Source: an uncultured bacterium (GTDB lineage: Bacteria; Actinomycetota; Coriobacteriia; Coriobacteriales; Coriobacteriaceae). Taken from it: 6,031 nt of DNA. Shown here in pieces: positions 5,607 through 6,031 of this stretch (position 1 is the first letter of the stretch; each line of letters begins with the position of its first letter). Below the pieces are notes generated by a model that worked only from the letters and a program-made list of their open reading frames with translations, did no database searches and was not told the DNA's origin. The stretch is taken from positions 1-6,031 of the forward strand of contig CAJMOP010000118.1 in the NCBI GenBank assembly GCA_905215115.1, given 5' to 3'. Both the position numbers and the translations under genes were made by a program.

Positions 5607-6031
5607 ATGCCCCAGATTGATGATGCCGAGCTGTTTGGCAATGCCGAGGATCAGCGTGCGTACGAGGACTTTTGCGCCAATCAGGAGGCGGTCGAGAAGT
5701 TTACGCTCGACAAGCCCGCGCTTGTCTGCCGTTGGCGCATGTCCAACAAAAAGGTGCCCATGCTCAACCGCCACATTCGCGCACTGTCCGAGCGCCTGGT
5801 GCAGGGCGAGGCGCTCACCCATAACATGCTCAGCTGGGCTAAGCAGCACGTTGAGTGGTCGCTTGCCGAGGGCGATTACACCGCGCACGACGGCGTGCTC
5901 ATGCTGGTGATCGACGTTAACGGCAATGCCGCCATGACGGTGGGTGAGTACGCGCCGCTGGCCGATACTTCGGCCAAGGCGCTGCGTGCCCGCTCCGCCG
6001 AGGCCCGCTCCGAGGCCGACGAAACCGGCGT
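5607..6031 (+). CDS. Unrecognised protein, N-terminal 141 residues, cut by the window edge
   Basis: The frame is open to the last base and has GC-rich third codon positions throughout, so it is a real gene. The start was set at ATG 5607 because AAAGG (5595-5599) lies 7 bases before it. ATGs in the same frame at 5583 and 5601 are alternatives; 5583 has AAGAGG 5 bases upstream but would sit almost on the transcription start inferred from TATAAG. The protein begins MPQIDDAELFGNAEDQRAYE. There is no signal peptide or membrane segment in the visible part, so it is probably cytoplasmic. A predicted helical section (about 50-85) is followed by a hydrophobic strand (GVLMLVIDVNGNAAMTVG, about 96-113) and then a charged Ala/Arg/Glu-rich helix. 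I do not recognise the family. Confidence 0.85.
   Translation, partial: MPQIDDAELFGNAEDQRAYEDFCANQEAVEKFTLDKPALVCRWRMSNKKVPMLNRHIRALSERLVQGEALTHNMLSWAKQHVEWSLAEGDYTAHDGVLMLVIDVNGNAAMTVGEYAPLADTSAKALRARSAEARSEADETG

Noticed and set aside
3849..5888. A 679-codon open frame on the minus strand covering all of purH
   Set aside because: It is a mirror of the GC-rich codon pattern of purH on the other strand. PurH is unmistakable, and the antisense product is rich in Gly/Val/Leu/His without recognisable motifs or a start site.

Overview
The window looks like chromosomal DNA of a high-GC Gram-positive bacterium, most likely a Coriobacteriia member close to Collinsella. This is inferred from the GC-rich third codon positions (many GCC, GAC, GTG and CGC codons), the AGGAGG-type ribosome binding sites, and a secreted/membrane DUF2207 protein with a poly-glycine tail. 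No rRNA or other taxonomic marker is present, so the genus is a guess.

Layout. Positions 1-60 carry the first 20 codons of a probable leftward gene, possibly leaderless. Positions 61-572 are a divergent intergenic region with several hairpins. Positions 573-2513 encode a 646-residue DUF2207 membrane protein (+), followed by a strong intrinsic terminator. Positions 2514-2974 lie between convergent genes and are the most unusual part. They hold an AT-rich element of about 227 bp bounded by 34-bp imperfect inverted repeats, with a terminator-like hairpin inside it and short reading frames that start MSTV in both arms, and then a pair of 27-bp direct repeats. Positions 2975-3616 (-) encode a GNAT-family N-acetyltransferase. 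Positions 3617-3893 are a divergent promoter region. Positions 3894-5501 (+) encode complete PurH, the bifunctional enzyme of the last two steps of IMP synthesis, followed by a strong terminator. Positions 5607-6031 begin another + strand gene, cut by the window edge, whose family I do not recognise.

The genes do not form a pathway. Each + strand gene has its own terminator, and purH stands alone rather than in a pur operon, so these look like single-gene transcription units. The ordinary content is housekeeping (purH) plus envelope and accessory functions. The best candidate for something undescribed is the 2600-2960 repeat region.
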